A stretch of DNA of 64,000 nt from Butyricimonas paravirosa (GTDB taxonomy: Bacteria; Bacteroidota; Bacteroidia; Bacteroidales; Marinifilaceae): positions 2,666,001-2,730,000 of the forward strand of contig NZ_CP043839.1 of NCBI RefSeq assembly GCF_032878955.1, written 5' to 3'. Positions within the stretch are counted from its first letter, which is position 1. Each line of letters opens with the position of its first letter. Shown here one piece after another: positions 63,128-64,000 of the stretch. The notes below the pieces were generated by a model. That model was not told the DNA's origin. It searched no databases and saw only the letters and a program-made list of their open reading frames with translations. The position numbers were made by a program, and so were the translations under genes.

Positions 63128-64000
63128 CTACAACCTTTCAATATCCTCGGCAGTCAGTCCGGTCATTTGAATGATTATATCCATCGGCATATTCTTTTCT
63201 TTCATATTCCGGGCTACTTTCAAGATCCCCCTCTCTTCACCTTTGACCAATCCCTCCTCCCGGCCTTCTACTCGCCCCTCCTCTAGACCCTTTTCTCGAC
63301 CTTCTACTCGACCTTCTTCTAGGCCTTTCATTCGACCCTCGACTAATCCCTCTAGCTTTGCTGTACCCAGCACATCATTCTGGATCATGATAGCATCCAC
63401 GTGACGATCATACGCAGCTCGTTCTGCTTCATCCATATTATAGTAAACCAGCTTTTCCCTTGCTTCTTTCAATCCCGGAGTCTTTGTATCGGGACGGATG
63501 TAATCATTTTTCAAGTAATCCAACCACTCCTCAAGCGGGGTTGTTGCCACTTGATCAAACTCATTCACCCGGATCAAGAAATACTCTGGGAATATCTCCG
63601 ATGGCAAGCGCTGAACCAAAGCATCCCGCTCCTTCACGGTCACGTGCAAATGATCACCGGTGTGTACTCCCGTAAAGGTGTTTTGACCATGGTAAAGATA
63701 ATCATCCCCTTTTCCAATGTCAAAATAAAGAATACTAATAGAATACACTTTCTTCACTTCTGAATAAAGTTCTCCTAGCTTGATATGCTCGGTAATCGCC
63801 TTGGCTGCACCATAAAGAATTCGTTCAAGGAAATATAATTCCCTAGTAACTTGCACCTCCACGATAATAATCTCACCCTCGCTATCCCGGGCCTTAACAT
63901 CTACCCGGTTAAACTTGTCCTCGTAAATCTGTTGATTACCCTCGCTTTCCAATATATCTATAATGTGAACTTGACGACCAAGTAACACGGTTAACAACCC
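63128..64000 (-). CDS. Rpn/PD-(D/E)XK nuclease-type protein (cut by window end)
   Basis: At least 290 residues; the reading frame stays open to the window edge, so the N-terminus is missing. The nuclease motif is visible as VDVKARDSEGEIIIVEVQ, with Asp and Glu-x-Gln as in the PDDEXK_2 family of putative transposases and Rpn recombination-promoting nucleases. The C-terminal third contains an imperfect GREKGLEEGRVE-like repeat of 12 residues (36 bases) from about 63250 to 63340, then a conserved-looking tail (MPMDIIIQMTGLTAEDIERL). Such proteins are mobile or spread by recombination. Activity is untested and the biological role is unclear. Confidence 0.82.
   Translation of the reverse strand, partial: GLLTVLLGRQVHIIDILESEGNQQIYEDKFNRVDVKARDSEGEIIIVEVQVTRELYFLERILYGAAKAITEHIKLGELYSEVKKVYSISILYFDIGKGDDYLYHGQNTFTGVHTGDHLHVTVKERDALVQRLPSEIFPEYFLIRVNEFDQVATTPLEEWLDYLKNDYIRPDTKTPGLKEAREKLVYYNMDEAERAAYDRHVDAIMIQNDVLGTAKLEGLVEGRMKGLEEGRVEGREKGLEEGRVEGREEGLVKGEERGILKVARNMKEKNMPMDIIIQMTGLTAEDIERL
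63250..63340 (-). repeat. 36-base imperfect tandem repeat in the nuclease gene
   Basis: Two to three copies with a 36-base period, encoding the E/G/R-rich 12-residue unit. ccttctactcg occurs at 63264 and again at 63300. Length change in such repeats is common in this family. Confidence 0.6.

Noticed and set aside
63250..63340. CRISPR-like repeat
   Set aside because: The repeats are in-frame coding with no unique spacers.

Overview
The window comes from a member of the Bacteroidota. The evidence is a SusC/SusD pair with a FecR anti-sigma factor, many lipoprotein signals, bactofilins, a PCMD-domain lipoprotein, and repeated matches to the Bacteroidota promoter element TAnnTTTG. The style of the FecR-SusC-SusD-thioredoxin locus suggests an Odoribacter/Butyricimonas-like relative, but this is only a guess. 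No rRNA, tRNA, CRISPR array or insertion sequence was seen.

Layout. Positions 1-7330 (+ strand) hold the 3' end of lspA, a secreted protein with two thioredoxin domains, topA and a PpiD-like foldase; the last three are each followed or preceded by clear signals. Positions 7388-15698 (+) are a surface-polysaccharide operon: WbpD-like acetyltransferase, WbpE-like aminotransferase, GT4, glucuronyl C5-epimerase-like protein, AsnB-type amidotransferase, GT2 and WbpI-like epimerase. A converging operon on the - strand (21042 to 15680) adds GT4, a Wzx flippase, an AsnB-like protein without the glutaminase cysteine, and another GT4. Together they look like part of a pathway for a polymer containing a di-N-acetylated, probably amidated, uronic acid. 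The first two enzymes (WbpA, WbpB), a polymerase and an initiating transferase are not in the window.

Positions 21154-30771 carry a YfhO-family membrane protein, a PCMD lipoprotein with an outer-membrane barrel partner, a U32 peptidase-family protein (- strand), an NhaC antiporter, a TonB-C-domain protein and frr. Positions 30851-35378 (-) form an operon of two bactofilins, an M1 aminopeptidase, kdsB and a Nim-like flavin-binding protein.

Positions 43651-35525 (-) are the most interesting part. A promoter and a clear cobalamin riboswitch precede a TonB-dependent receptor, a lipoprotein with two HmuY domains and a CobN-like chelatase protein with a membrane segment at each end. Protein families point to haem (HmuR/HmuY/HmuS), but the riboswitch points to cobalamin or another corrinoid.

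Positions 45594-43765 (-) are the yceD-rpmF-fabH housekeeping group. Positions 62981-46412 (-) hold FecR, SusC, SusD, two surface lipoproteins, a thioredoxin/aspartyl-protease fusion, a small zincin-like lipoprotein, a secreted unknown and an M16 peptidase. The predicted functions are peptidases and redox proteins with no glycoside hydrolase, so this SusCD locus may handle peptides. The sigma factor that normally precedes fecR is missing from the window; an Rpn/PD-(D/E)XK-type nuclease gene, cut by the window end, lies there instead.
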